Source: JAOAPY01 sp041492185
Lineage (GTDB): Bacteria > Acidobacteriota > Blastocatellia > Pyrinomonadales > Pyrinomonadaceae
Length of the DNA: 64,000 nt
Reading direction: 5' to 3'
Assembly: GCA_041492185.1 (NCBI GenBank)
Contig: JBGPWL010000007.1
Location: forward strand, 20,944 to 84,943
Shown piece after piece: positions 26,843-35,019 of this stretch. The stretch's first letter is position 1. Each line of letters starts with the position of its first letter. The position numbers and the translations under genes were made by a program. The notes under the pieces are model-generated. The model saw only the letters and a program-made list of their open reading frames with translations, was not told where the DNA came from and did not search any database.

Positions 26843-27064
26843 ATGCTGGCCCCAAACACGATTTTGCAAAATCGTTATCGCGTGGTGCGTGAACTCGGAC
26901 ACGGCGGCATGGGCACGGTCTACGAAGCTGTGGACCAAGAGACCACTGCTGGGTGGGACCAAGATGCCGGATACCTGCGCTTGGCGGCTCGAGCCGGCCT
27001 CCACCCGGTCTCTCGCAACATCCTCATCGGGTTTCGTGTGGTGGCGGTTGCGCGGACTCCGTAG
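26843..27064 (+). pseudogene. Truncated Ser/Thr kinase (N-terminal stump)
   Basis: The first 32 codons (MLAPNTILQNRYRVVRELGH, then GGMGTVYEAVDQ) align closely with the start of the kinase at 22091, including the glycine loop. From about 26939 the homology stops and the frame runs on through unrelated sequence to a stop at 27064. No lysine, HRD or DFG motif follows in any frame. The rest of the gene has been replaced by repeat-rich DNA up to the Fic gene. A small protein could still be made, but it cannot be a kinase. Confidence 0.75.
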
Positions 27065-27401
27065 CCTTTTCACTCTTGCGGGCTTCAGCCGGAGCTCCTT
27101 CGTGCCTCTGCGTGATGTGCGAAAGGCCTTGCCGGTTCATCGCCCCGTCAGGGGCGAGATGTTTATAGTAACGATGTTCTCCAGAGAATTTCTGGCGAGC
27201 TCCGTCAGGAGCGGAATGTGAAGGATCATTTCGCTCCTGGCGGAGCTTCGTTAGCTATGTCAGCTTGGTTCTATAAATATCTCGCTCCTGACGGAGCTTA
27301 GGTCGATTTACTTTGGCTCGGTCTATAAACGTTTCACTCCTCGGAGTTGGCCTTCGTGAAGGTTCAGCGCGGGGCCAGATTAGATTGGATTTGGCGTGCT
27401 C
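27065..27401. repeat. Repeat-rich segment (GGAGC/GCTCC palindromes with TATAAA)
   Basis: No gene here. From about 27141 to 27350 there are several palindromic units: CGCCCCGTCAGGGGCGAG followed by ATGTTTATAG, GAGCTCCGTCAGGAGCGGAA, TTCGCTCCTGGCGGAGC, TATAAATATCTCGCTCCTGA and TATAAACGTTTCACTCCTCG. The same type occurs at 41091-41270. It lies where the truncated kinase lost its continuation. Confidence 0.7.
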
Positions 27402-28193
27402 TCATGCGTCCTTTGCGGGCTTCAGCGACTTAACCAGCATGGTGAGAAACGGAACGCAGCGATCGTAGTCAAGCGTGTAAAAGTTCAATCCGAGCTTGAT
27501 GTTTTGGTAGTACTTAACCACATTTTCTTTGTAATACATCTCCGATGGCACGTGCCAGGCCTCTCGTCCCAACTTGGTTGCTAAGAACCATTTCTCCAGA
27601 AGCCGCGCGGCGCGCCCGTTGCCGTCCATGAACGGATGCACGTGAACAAAGACCAGATGAAGCAAGGCCGCGTGGTAAAACGTCCCAGCAACGTTGAGCG
27701 TGGAACTGCGCAACTGCTTCACTTCGGCGAACATTTGTCGCATTGCGCTCGGCACATGTTCCGACTCAAGCGCCGCATATTCCATTCCAGCACGACTGTA
27801 AACATAGACCATCTGCTCGCGGTACTTTCCCAGCGTTGACTTGCTAAGCAGCGTTGCGGCAAGCAGTCCGTGCGCGGTGAGAAAGTTCCTCTCGTTCAGC
27901 GCATGGGTCTGAGCAAACCGGTAAGCCGACTCGAGGTCTTCGATCTCTTTACGGTCTCTGGCCTTGAACTGAATTCGACGACCTCTGAACTTCGAGGCGA
28001 GATAACTGTTAACGTCAATCGGATTTCCTTCGATGTTCGAGGAATAAACCGCGGATACAGCGTTGGAGAAATCAATCGCCGGCAATTTGTTGGAAGAGAC
28101 AAACTCGCGCCACAGGTTCCCGGCGGGTTTTTTGCCCAACTCTTTGAGCCACTGCTTCAAGTAGCGCTGGTCGGCAACGTTCATCGACTGCAT
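27402..28193 (-). CDS. Fic domain protein, class II (N-terminal inhibitory helix)
   Basis: 263 residues. The catalytic motif is canonical: HPFMDGNGRAAR at about residues 185-196. An N-terminal inhibitory motif S-x3-E-G occurs at residues 51-56 (SSNIEGN), which places it in class II, where the glutamate blocks ATP's gamma-phosphate site until relieved. Most such proteins transfer AMP to a hydroxyl on a target protein. The C-terminal part (YYQNIKLGLNFYTLDYDRCV) has no recognised DNA-binding domain. No antitoxin gene is adjacent; uvrA lies upstream by 40 bases on the same strand. Target unknown. Confidence 0.88.
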   Translation of the reverse strand: MQSMNVADQRYLKQWLKELGKKPAGNLWREFVSSNKLPAIDFSNAVSAVYSSNIEGNPIDVNSYLASKFRGRRIQFKARDRKEIEDLESAYRFAQTHALNERNFLTAHGLLAATLLSKSTLGKYREQMVYVYSRAGMEYAALESEHVPSAMRQMFAEVKQLRSSTLNVAGTFYHAALLHLVFVHVHPFMDGNGRAARLLEKWFLATKLGREAWHVPSEMYYKENVVKYYQNIKLGLNFYTLDYDRCVPFLTMLVKSLKPAKDA

Positions 28194-28232
28194 GATAAGG
28201 TTTCCCGGCGAGTTGCGCTAATCTCACTCGCT

Positions 28233-31145
28233 TCAACTAACCGCTCGCCCATTCGACCTTGACAGATACCCTCGCAAATACCTTCCCGTGTGCGACGCTT
28301 TCACCTTCATGATTTCTTCGGGCGTCCCGGTCACGACTACATATCCACCCGCATCGCCACCTTCCGGGCCGAGATCGATGACGTAGTCGGCGGTCTTGAT
28401 CACGTCGAGGTTGTGTTCGATGACGACGAGCGAGCCGCCGGCGTCGATCAGCGCGCGGAAGGCGGCCAGCAGTTTGTTGATGTCGTCGAAATGCAGGCCC
28501 GTCGTCGGTTCGTCAAAAATGTAGAGGGTCTTCGCTCCCGTGCGTTTTGAAAGGTGCGCTGCCAGTTTGATGCGCTGCGCTTCGCCGCCTGATAACGTCG
28601 TCGCCGATTGTCCCAGGCGCAAATAGCCGAGGCCAACCTCGTCCAGGACTCGCAAACGGTTCACGATGCGCGGCACTTCGCGAAAGAAGCTCATCGCCTC
28701 GCGCACGGTCATATCGAGCACTTCGTGCACGTTCTTCCCGCGATAGCGCACGTCCAGAATTTGCTGTTTGAAGCGCGTCCCTTTGCACTCTTCGCAGACT
28801 AGTTCGACGTCAGCCAGGAACTGCATCTCAACCGTGACAGCGCCGTCACCCTGACAAACTTCGCAGCGCCCGCCCGGAACGTTGAAAGAGAAATGCGAAG
28901 GATCGAAGCCGCGCGCTTGCGCTTCGCGCGTCCCGGAGAAGATTTCGCGAATCGCGTCGTACACTTTGATGTAGGTGACGGGATTCGAGCGCGGCGTGCG
29001 GCCAATTGGTGACTGGTCGACGAGGATCACGTCGTCGACGAGCGGTCCGCCTTCGAGTTTGTGAAACGCGCCGACGTGCCCCTGCCAGTCGCCACGCTGT
29101 TTCTTGAGCCCGGCGTAGAGGCATTCATGAATCAGAGTCGATTTGCCTGAGCCACTCACGCCGGTGATACAAACGAGCATGTCGAGCGGCAACTCCACGT
29201 CAATCGATTTCAGGTTGTGCTCGGTCGCGCCGCGCAAAGTCAGTCGACGTTTCTCAAACAGACGCCGTTGCTTAGGCTCTTTGATCTCAGCTTCGCCGCG
29301 CAAATAACGCGCCGTCAACGAGCCCGTGTCTTTCATCAAACCGGGAAAGTCGCCTTCATAGATAATGCGCCCGCCGAGTTCGCCGGCCGATGGTCCGATG
29401 TCCAGAATGTGATCGGCAGCGCGCATCATGTCTGCGTCGTGCTCAACCACCAGCACCGTGTTGCCAATGTCGCGCAAGTTGTGCAGCAGATTAATCAGTC
29501 GTTCGTTATCGCGCGGATGCAAACCGATCGACGGCTCATCGAGCACGTAAAGCGCGCCCACGAGCGACGAGCCAAGGTTCGTCGCGAGCTGGATCCGTTG
29601 CGCTTCGCCGCCGGAGAGAGTCGAGGCCAGACGATCGAGCGTCAAATAATCGAGCCCGACATCAACCATAAAACGCAGCCGCCGGCGAATTTCAAAGAGA
29701 ATGCGATCCGCGATCGCGGTCTGCTCCGCCGAAAGCTCAAGCGAATCAAAGAACACCGCCGCGTCCTTAATTGAGAGCGAACAGACTTCCGGGAGCGTGC
29801 GCTTGTACACCTTCACGTCGCGCGCTTCCTGACGCAGACGCCCGCCGCCGCAATCGGGACACAACGTGTAGCCGCGGTACTTTGAAAGGAAGACGCGCAC
29901 GTGCAGCTTGTATTTTTTCGTCTCGAGCCAGTCGAAGAAACCGCGCACGCCGGCCCAGTCGCCTTTGCCCTGAACTATCGCGCGTTGTTCCGCGCGCGAT
30001 AGTTGGTTGAATGCAGCGCTCAGCGAGATCTTTTCCGACTTGCAAAAGTCGCGCAGCTCTTTCATTGCCCAGTCGTGTTGCGGCTTGGTCCACGGTTCAA
30101 TCGCGCCTTCGTTCAAACTCAATCCCGGATTGGGAATAACTAGATCTAAATCCAAACCGATCGTGTTGCCGAAGCCCTGGCACGTTGGGCACGCGCCGTA
30201 AGGATTATTGAAACTAAACAGTCGCGGCTCGGGCTGCGCGTAGATCGTGCCGTCATACTTGCATTCAAATCTGTCTGAAAAGTGCAGCCGTCGCGGCTCC
30301 GCTTCGGCAGTCTCGATTACTGCAGTGCCGTGGCCTTCTCGGAAACAGATCTCGAGCGAGTCAACCAGGCGCTGGCGTAGATCGGGCCGCGCCGTCAAGC
30401 GATCGACGAGCACATAAACGTTTTCGAAATTTGGCAGGGTGTAATCGTCAGGCGAATGCAACTCGATCGTCTGGCCTTCAAAGAAAAGCCGCGAGAAGCC
30501 GCGCTGCATCAGACTCATGATGTGCGCGGTAATGACTTGACGCGGAGAAGGGGAGATGGGGCGACGCGGGGAGGATTGCTTTTTCCGGTTGTCGTGATCT
30601 CCGCGTCCCCGCGTCTCCCTGTCCCCGCTTCTCTGGCCGTCTCCGTTCTTCTGCGTTTCAGCGAGCCCGGCCATCGCGGGGAAAAGAACGAAGAAGCGGG
30701 TTCCTTCAGCGAGCGCGCTCAACACTTCGTCCGCAACGGACTCGGGCGAGTCGCGATACACTTCACGACCGCAGGCGCGACAAATCGTTGTTCCCACGCG
30801 CGCGTAAAGCAGGCGCAGGTAATCATAAATTTCTGTTTGCGTGCCAACCGTCGAGCGCGGATTGCGCGTTGAGTTCTTTTGCCGGATGGCGATCGCGGGT
30901 GCGATGCCGCGCACTTCATCAACGTCGGGCTTGTCCATTCGCTCCAGAAACTGGCGAGCATAGGCGGACAGTGATTCAACGTAGCGTCGCTGGCCTTCGG
31001 CGTAAATCGTGTCGAAAGCGAGCGACGATTTGCCCGAGCCACTCACGCCCGTGACCACCGTCATCTGGTTAATCGGAATCGAGAACGAGATGTTCTTGAG
31101 ATTGTTAACGCGCGCGCCGCGAACTTCGATGGCTTCTTCAGGCAT
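28233..31145 (-). CDS. uvrA: Excinuclease ABC subunit A, with in-frame insert
   Basis: 970 residues. Two ABC ATPase halves are complete: Walker A GVSGSGKSSLAFDT and GVSGSGKSTLIHECL, signatures LSGGEAQRIQLATN and LSGGEAQRIKLAAH, Walker B in LYVLDEPSIGL and LYIFDEPTTGL, and cysteine pairs (CRACG; CPTCQG; CEVCQG; CEECKG). With UvrB and UvrC it starts nucleotide excision repair by finding bulky DNA damage. Compared with the usual ~940 residues it carries an extra basic, low-complexity stretch at about residues 163-203 (AETQKNGDGQRSGDRETRGR onward), in the UvrB-interaction region and encoded by an imperfect inverted repeat. The frame is kept. Upstream of the Fic gene. Confidence 0.96.
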   Translation of the reverse strand: MPEEAIEVRGARVNNLKNISFSIPINQMTVVTGVSGSGKSSLAFDTIYAEGQRRYVESLSAYARQFLERMDKPDVDEVRGIAPAIAIRQKNSTRNPRSTVGTQTEIYDYLRLLYARVGTTICRACGREVYRDSPESVADEVLSALAEGTRFFVLFPAMAGLAETQKNGDGQRSGDRETRGRGDHDNRKKQSSPRRPISPSPRQVITAHIMSLMQRGFSRLFFEGQTIELHSPDDYTLPNFENVYVLVDRLTARPDLRQRLVDSLEICFREGHGTAVIETAEAEPRRLHFSDRFECKYDGTIYAQPEPRLFSFNNPYGACPTCQGFGNTIGLDLDLVIPNPGLSLNEGAIEPWTKPQHDWAMKELRDFCKSEKISLSAAFNQLSRAEQRAIVQGKGDWAGVRGFFDWLETKKYKLHVRVFLSKYRGYTLCPDCGGGRLRQEARDVKVYKRTLPEVCSLSIKDAAVFFDSLELSAEQTAIADRILFEIRRRLRFMVDVGLDYLTLDRLASTLSGGEAQRIQLATNLGSSLVGALYVLDEPSIGLHPRDNERLINLLHNLRDIGNTVLVVEHDADMMRAADHILDIGPSAGELGGRIIYEGDFPGLMKDTGSLTARYLRGEAEIKEPKQRRLFEKRRLTLRGATEHNLKSIDVELPLDMLVCITGVSGSGKSTLIHECLYAGLKKQRGDWQGHVGAFHKLEGGPLVDDVILVDQSPIGRTPRSNPVTYIKVYDAIREIFSGTREAQARGFDPSHFSFNVPGGRCEVCQGDGAVTVEMQFLADVELVCEECKGTRFKQQILDVRYRGKNVHEVLDMTVREAMSFFREVPRIVNRLRVLDEVGLGYLRLGQSATTLSGGEAQRIKLAAHLSKRTGAKTLYIFDEPTTGLHFDDINKLLAAFRALIDAGGSLVVIEHNLDVIKTADYVIDLGPEGGDAGGYVVVTGTPEEIMKVKASHTGRYLRGYLSRSNGRAVS
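30541..30640. repeat. Inverted repeat inside uvrA coding sequence
   Basis: GGGGAGATGGGGCGACGCGG (from 30550) pairs imperfectly with CCGCGTCCCCGCGTCTCCCT (from 30601). This GC-rich palindrome type is unlike the flanking uvrA codons and encodes a charged insert of about 35-40 residues. Confidence 0.65.
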
Positions 31146-31298
31146 AACTCAAATCACGCCGCCGCCGCCACACAGTTAAGATTCGGAGGCCTTCGGCAAA
31201 CTTTAAATGATAGCGCGATTCGCCGAGAAGACGAAACCGCGAAGCTACACTACAGCTCGGATGACAGCGTGCTGTAACATCCGAGGCGACAATTAGCC

Positions 31299-31327
31299 TT
31301 GCGCGGTCGCGTTACACGGTGTAATAC
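31299..31327 (+). promoter_or_regulatory. Promoter of the first DUF5678 gene
   Basis: TTGCGC (31299-31304) and TAATAC (31322-31327) with a 17-base spacer, about 19 bases before the start codon. GGAG is present at 31336-31339 as ribosome-binding site. Confidence 0.55.
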
Positions 31328-31345
31328 TGAGTTCGGAGACAGCCA

Positions 31346-31588
31346 ATGACGACTCAGACAGAAGAACAAGAGATGGCTTTCGTGGAAGTCCTCAGAGACT
31401 ATGAAGATCGCTGGATTGCGATAATAGAGTCTGGCGGTACCGAGACCATTGTCGGCAGCGGCCGTGATGCGATCGAAGCTCTTTCTGACGCCAAGGCCAA
31501 GGGATTCGAAAACGGCATTCTGTTCAGAGTCCCGCCATTCAATACAACCTTTATTCCGCTAATGTCGCAGTCTGTAAACTGCGCGTGA
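31346..31588 (+). CDS. Small DUF5678-like protein, copy 1
   Basis: 80 residues. The central pattern (YEDRWIAIIESGGTETIVGS followed by GRDAIEALSDAKAKG) matches the DUF5678 type: a short protein with W-h-A-h, a turn, h-G-S-G-x-D, a helix, and a final hydrophobic strand. Function is unknown. It is a paralogue of the next gene at 31640, and each has its own promoter-like sequence. The C-terminus PLMSQSVNCA differs from the second copy. Confidence 0.65.
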   Translation: MTTQTEEQEMAFVEVLRDYEDRWIAIIESGGTETIVGSGRDAIEALSDAKAKGFENGILFRVPPFNTTFIPLMSQSVNCA

Positions 31589-31639
31589 GTTGACCTCGAA
31601 TCTTGCGCGCTCTGGCATCCGTGATAGACTAGACCCGTC

Positions 31640-31870
31640 ATGATTGAAGAAGCCATAAGCGAAAACGAATTGGCTTTCCTGAAGCAGCTCGAACAACACG
31701 AGAACGAGTGGGTCGCCTTCATCCAAGAAGATGGAGCGGAGACTGTCGTCGGCAGCGGCAAGGATGCTGTTGAAGCTAGCCGCGCAGCAGAAGAACGAGG
31801 TTTTCCAGACGCTGTGCTAATGAAAGTACGACGTTTTAACAGGGGCCTTATTTCTCCCAGTGCATCTTAG
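31640..31870 (+). CDS. Small DUF5678-like protein, copy 2
   Basis: 76 residues, aligned over its length with the copy at 31346: HENEWVAFIQEDGAETVVGS against YEDRWIAIIESGGTETIVGS, then GKDAVEASRAAEERGFPDAV. TTGCGC (31603-31608) and TAGACT (31625-31630), 16 bases apart, form a possible promoter close to the ATG. Its 3' end overlaps the end of the convergent retropepsin-like gene by 23 bases (31848-31870). DUF5678 and retropepsin-like genes are often neighbours, so a functional pair is plausible but not shown. Confidence 0.7.
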   Translation: MIEEAISENELAFLKQLEQHENEWVAFIQEDGAETVVGSGKDAVEASRAAEERGFPDAVLMKVRRFNRGLISPSAS

Positions 31871-32291
31871 GTTCCGGGCGGCTCACCTCAACTCTTGAGC
31901 GAGAACGGTCAAAACAAATCTTATAGCTCTCGAAGAATCCGGCTTGTCCCAGAATGGCATCGACACCTTCTGACTCTGTAAAGCCAGCTTCGATCTTTAT
32001 GCGATCCGGAAAGTCTTGAAGCTGAAGATCGAGTATATGCATGTAAGCCTCAACACTACCCGCGATTCCATCAAACTCCTTGTACCGACCGGCTTCTACA
32101 TTCAGTCCCAAATCCCTGCCGATGGAGGCATGGAAGAGACACTCATCAGAGCCAGAATCCACCAAACAGACAACCTGCTTATGCCTCGCCCCATTAAACA
32201 GAGTCACCTGCAGCATCGGCCGCTTGATCCAACGTTTTCGTGGTATCGTGTGATCGGGAACTTTTCTGTAGTCAAAACTCTTGGATTTCAT
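31848..32291 (-). CDS. Retropepsin-like aspartic protease family protein
   Basis: 147 residues. The segment HKQVVCLVDSGSDECLFHAS holds the D-S-G active-site triad expected for a retroviral-type aspartic protease, followed by IGRDLGLNVE. VDAILGQAGFFESYKICFDR near the end resembles the second conserved strand (h-h-G-x-x-x-h). A single-domain protease of this type would work as a homodimer. Substrate unknown. It overlaps the 3' end of the convergent DUF5678 gene by 23 bases. Confidence 0.72.
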   Translation of the reverse strand: MKSKSFDYRKVPDHTIPRKRWIKRPMLQVTLFNGARHKQVVCLVDSGSDECLFHASIGRDLGLNVEAGRYKEFDGIAGSVEAYMHILDLQLQDFPDRIKIEAGFTESEGVDAILGQAGFFESYKICFDRSRSRVEVSRPEPKMHWEK

Positions 32292-32463
32292 TTGGACAGA
32301 CCCTTTATCAATAGTATGGACCCGTTTTTCGCCGGATCGCTTTCGCGTCTGCTACTAAAGCATGCATCGAAGGCTAGACAAGCGTATACAAAGAGACCGC
32401 CTAAGTCTCCCACGAAATTTCAACCGATTTACCAGCCGAATTATCTGCTTAAAGGTGAGAGTA

Positions 32464-33027
32464 CTATGCTTCATTAGTGAATCGCTTTATGACTGGGTGT
32501 GTCCGGAGGGATTCGACCATCATCTTCTTTTGTTTCGCAATGTTCCCGGCCTTCTTCTTCTCCTCAATCCAGAGGTTGTTTGCGTATTTTTGACATTGCT
32601 TCCGCCAGTCAATGAGGAAAGCCTTGCCTCTGGCTTCTTCCTCCTCAGCACGCTGCTTTACGATTTCGAACTGCTGTGAAACGATCCACACGAGCGGCCA
32701 CTGCCAATACTTGCCGTATTGAGTCTTGATCAGCTCAATAGGCCTTTGAGAAGTAACGGACTCCGGCGCGAGTCTTAATACGCAATAGATGAGGGCCACG
32801 ACGTGCTTTGGATCATCAAGAACCAGTCGTTTGAAAAGCCTCTCAGCAAGAAGCACACGTGAAAGAAAGTCAGCAGCCTTGTCGAGTGACGAGGGCAAGG
32901 CTTTTTCGTAAGACTGACCAAGTTTCTCAACCGAGAATACAGTTGTGCCTTTGGGACTCGGAAGAATAGGGGCCAGAAAGAGCTTCGTGATTTCTTCATT
33001 TTTCTCCGCCATCTCAAATGGGAGCAT
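32464..33027 (-). CDS. Hypothetical protein
   Basis: 187 residues from the ATG at 33027. Helical, with a Lys/Glu-rich C-terminal half (EIVKQRAEEEEARGKAFLID; WIEEKKKAGNIAKQKKMMVE) and a hydrophobic middle segment (DPKHVVALIYCVLRLAPESV). No signal peptide, transmembrane helix or recognised motif. It is upstream of the retropepsin-like gene on the same strand with a 170-base gap. Composition is a little more AT-rich than the operon genes. Family unknown; it could be an accessory or horizontally acquired gene. Confidence 0.55.
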   Translation of the reverse strand: MLPFEMAEKNEEITKLFLAPILPSPKGTTVFSVEKLGQSYEKALPSSLDKAADFLSRVLLAERLFKRLVLDDPKHVVALIYCVLRLAPESVTSQRPIELIKTQYGKYWQWPLVWIVSQQFEIVKQRAEEEEARGKAFLIDWRKQCQKYANNLWIEEKKKAGNIAKQKKMMVESLRTHPVIKRFTNEA

Positions 33028-33398
33028 CAAGAGAGTAGCAGTGAACAGAGCAGCGTCGGTATGAAGTTGGGTTTCTTTCGAGGTCGGGGTTTATTCTTTC
33101 TTTTTCGCGCGCTCATCGAAATGGTCTCCGTTTGGGTTCTTAGGTCGTGCACTACAAGTGTAAGCGCAAGCTTGGTGAGGTGACAATTTCTCTTAAAATG
33201 CCGCGGGCAACAAAGGCGGGCCTGCCGAGAGCAAGCGGAATCGCAAGGGGCCCACGCAGAGGGCGGCAAGGTGAAAGCCTAATGAGAGCGAAAAGCGCGA
33301 AACGTGTAGTGTCTGCGTTCGCTCTAAGGAAGGTAGACCATTATCTGACACTCCATATGACTTCGCGTTGTTGACATTCGTTCCGCTCACCGCGCAAA
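33028..33398. other. Intergenic region between divergent genes
   Basis: About 370 bases with no convincing gene. It contains a CopY/BlaI-like box at 33153-33162, and TTGACA at 33371-33376 upstream of blaI without a clear -10 box. Nothing else stands out. Confidence 0.6.
33153..33162. promoter_or_regulatory. TACA-N2-TGTA box (BlaI/CopY-type operator candidate)
   Basis: TACAAGTGTA matches the core operator of BlaI/MecI/CopY repressors. It lies 237 bases before the blaI-like start, in the divergent gap. One match per window is expected by chance, so the placement is the only support. Confidence 0.35.
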
Positions 33399-33854
33399 AT
33401 GCTCCCCGCAATGAAATCTCCTCGATTCCTTTTACGTGGATTTCGCCGGCCTCGCGAGGTCGCATCGCTAGCGCTCGGCAAGCTCGAGCGGCAGGTTTTG
33501 GACGAAGCCTGGCGTTGCGGAGAGGTCACCGTGCGCGAAGTTTACGTCGCCTTTGGCGAGGGCGTGGCTTACACGACGTTGATGACCACGCTCGATCGGC
33601 TCTACAAGAAAGGGCTGCTCGCTCGGCGCAAAGATGGTCGCGCATTTCTTTATGCGCCGGCGCTTTCGCGCGAGGAGCTTGAGCACGGAATCAGAGCAGA
33701 CGTCATCGACGGTTTGCTTGGGCATGGCGCGGAAGGCGTCGAGCCCGTTTTGGCCTGCATTGTCGAAACAGTAAGTGAACGTGATCGCGAATTGCTCGAC
33801 GAGTTGGATCGTTTGGTAAAGGAGAAGAAGCGCGAGTTGCGGCGTCAAGACTGA
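33399..33854 (+). CDS. BlaI/MecI/CopY family transcriptional repressor
   Basis: 151 residues. The winged helix is evident: LGKLERQVLDEAWRCGEVTV, then VAYTTLMTTLDRLYKKGLLA and RRKDGRAFLYAPALSREE, which is the family signature. In beta-lactamase systems such a repressor is cleaved after signal detection by a BlaR1/MecR1 M56 metalloprotease; an M56 gene follows here 5 bases after the stop, so the pair forms an operon. There is no beta-lactamase nearby. The next genes are TonB-dependent receptors with a similar dyad before each. ATG at 33399; an alternative ATG at 33411 is possible. Confidence 0.9.
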   Translation: MLPAMKSPRFLLRGFRRPREVASLALGKLERQVLDEAWRCGEVTVREVYVAFGEGVAYTTLMTTLDRLYKKGLLARRKDGRAFLYAPALSREELEHGIRADVIDGLLGHGAEGVEPVLACIVETVSERDRELLDELDRLVKEKKRELRRQD

Positions 33855-33859
33855 CTTAT

Positions 33860-34855
33860 ATGTACGAGCTACTGGGAATTTGTCTGATATTAGCCGCGTT
33901 GTTCAGCATCAACGCTTTGGTTTCGTTGGTGGCAGCGACGTTATGGCGTCTGTTTGCCGCACCTGCGCGCCGCTGGTCCGCGCACACTCAGGCGAGGATT
34001 CTTTTCACCATGCGGGTTGGTCCACCCGCGCTCGCGGTGCTGTCCGTGTCGGCGCTATTGATTCCTTCATACCTTGCCTACGAGCCTTACTCAACCACGG
34101 AGATCGTCGGCAAGAAGCTCGCTGTGCTCGCGCTCGTCTCGGCAATTGGCGTCGCATTCGCACTCTGGCGGGGCTTGAAATCCTGGTTTGTCACCCACAA
34201 GCTGCTGCGAGAGTGGCTTGAAGGCGCGGAAGAGATTCGCATCGCTCAGATTAATATTCCCGCCTTTCGCATTCAGCATCCATTTCCGGTGATTGCGGTC
34301 GTGGGTTCAGTTCGACCTCGGTTGTTCGTTGCCAGCCGCGTGCTTGATTCGCTAAGTGATGAAGAGATGCTTGCGGCCATGGCCCACGAATGTGGGCATC
34401 TTGCCGCGCGCGATAATCTGAAACGGGTATTAATGAGGGCGTGCCGGGACATATTGACGATTGTGCCCTGCGGCCGCTCGATGGATCGTGCCTGGGCGGA
34501 AAACGCAGAAGCCGCGGCGGACGAGTCTGCGGCCAACCGCGGCTCGGTGGTGGCTCTTAATCTCGCTTCGGCATTGATCGAAATCGCCCGCATGGTTCCA
34601 ACGGGTGCGCGGGCAACAATGCCTTCAGGCGCATTCATTCTCGGTGATGAAGCGGCCGGCGTTATGGGTCGCGTAGAGCGGCTCGTTGCTCTGGCCGGTA
34701 GCGGTAGGCGTCAACCGAAACCAAGGTTCATCTCGTGGGCCGCAAGAGGTACGATGGTTGTTTTGCTAATCGGTTTGATCTTCACTTTGACAAATACGCA
34801 TGCGCTCGCATCGCTTCATGTCACCATGGAGCGCATTGTTTACTTGCTTCGCTAG
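33860..34855 (+). CDS. M56 family (BlaR1-like) membrane metalloprotease without sensor domain
   Basis: 331 residues. Transmembrane segments near residues 5-30, 50-72, 87-105 and 293-312. The zinc motif HECGH is at residues 176-180 (MAHECGHLAARDNLKR), and the third-ligand region is ENAEAAADESA. This is the M56 domain of BlaR1/MecR1. The last transmembrane segment is followed by only about 20 residues, so the extracellular penicillin-binding sensor of BlaR1 is missing; the signal must be sensed in another way. It forms an operon with the blaI-like repressor gene, which it probably inactivates. Confidence 0.87.
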   Translation: MYELLGICLILAALFSINALVSLVAATLWRLFAAPARRWSAHTQARILFTMRVGPPALAVLSVSALLIPSYLAYEPYSTTEIVGKKLAVLALVSAIGVAFALWRGLKSWFVTHKLLREWLEGAEEIRIAQINIPAFRIQHPFPVIAVVGSVRPRLFVASRVLDSLSDEEMLAAMAHECGHLAARDNLKRVLMRACRDILTIVPCGRSMDRAWAENAEAAADESAANRGSVVALNLASALIEIARMVPTGARATMPSGAFILGDEAAGVMGRVERLVALAGSGRRQPKPRFISWAARGTMVVLLIGLIFTLTNTHALASLHVTMERIVYLLR

Positions 34856-34912
34856 CATTCCTTTTCTAGAAAAAACGAACCCAATTCCACCGCAGCCCCA
34901 GATTCCCTGGGA

Positions 34913-34930
34913 AGTACGAGCATTGGTAGT
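34913..34930. promoter_or_regulatory. 18-bp dyad upstream of first TonB receptor
   Basis: AGTACGAGCATTGGTAGT: outer half-sites GTAC/ACTAC-like around an AGCATT core. It is very similar to the site at 38154-38171 before the second receptor gene (13-14 of 18 positions shared as TACGAGCNNTGGTAGT). It lies 90 bases before the start codon. Confidence 0.5.
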
Positions 34931-35019
34931 AGTGCAATAACAACGTTATCATCCTGACCCCAACGCATCGCGAAACAACTCGATATTCAAAGATCCTAAC
35001 CGGTTTTGTGGAGAGCATC

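Noticed and set aside
33147..33374. 75-residue frame in the blaI divergent gap
   Set aside because: Basic low-complexity composition with no motif or start signal; the region looks regulatory.
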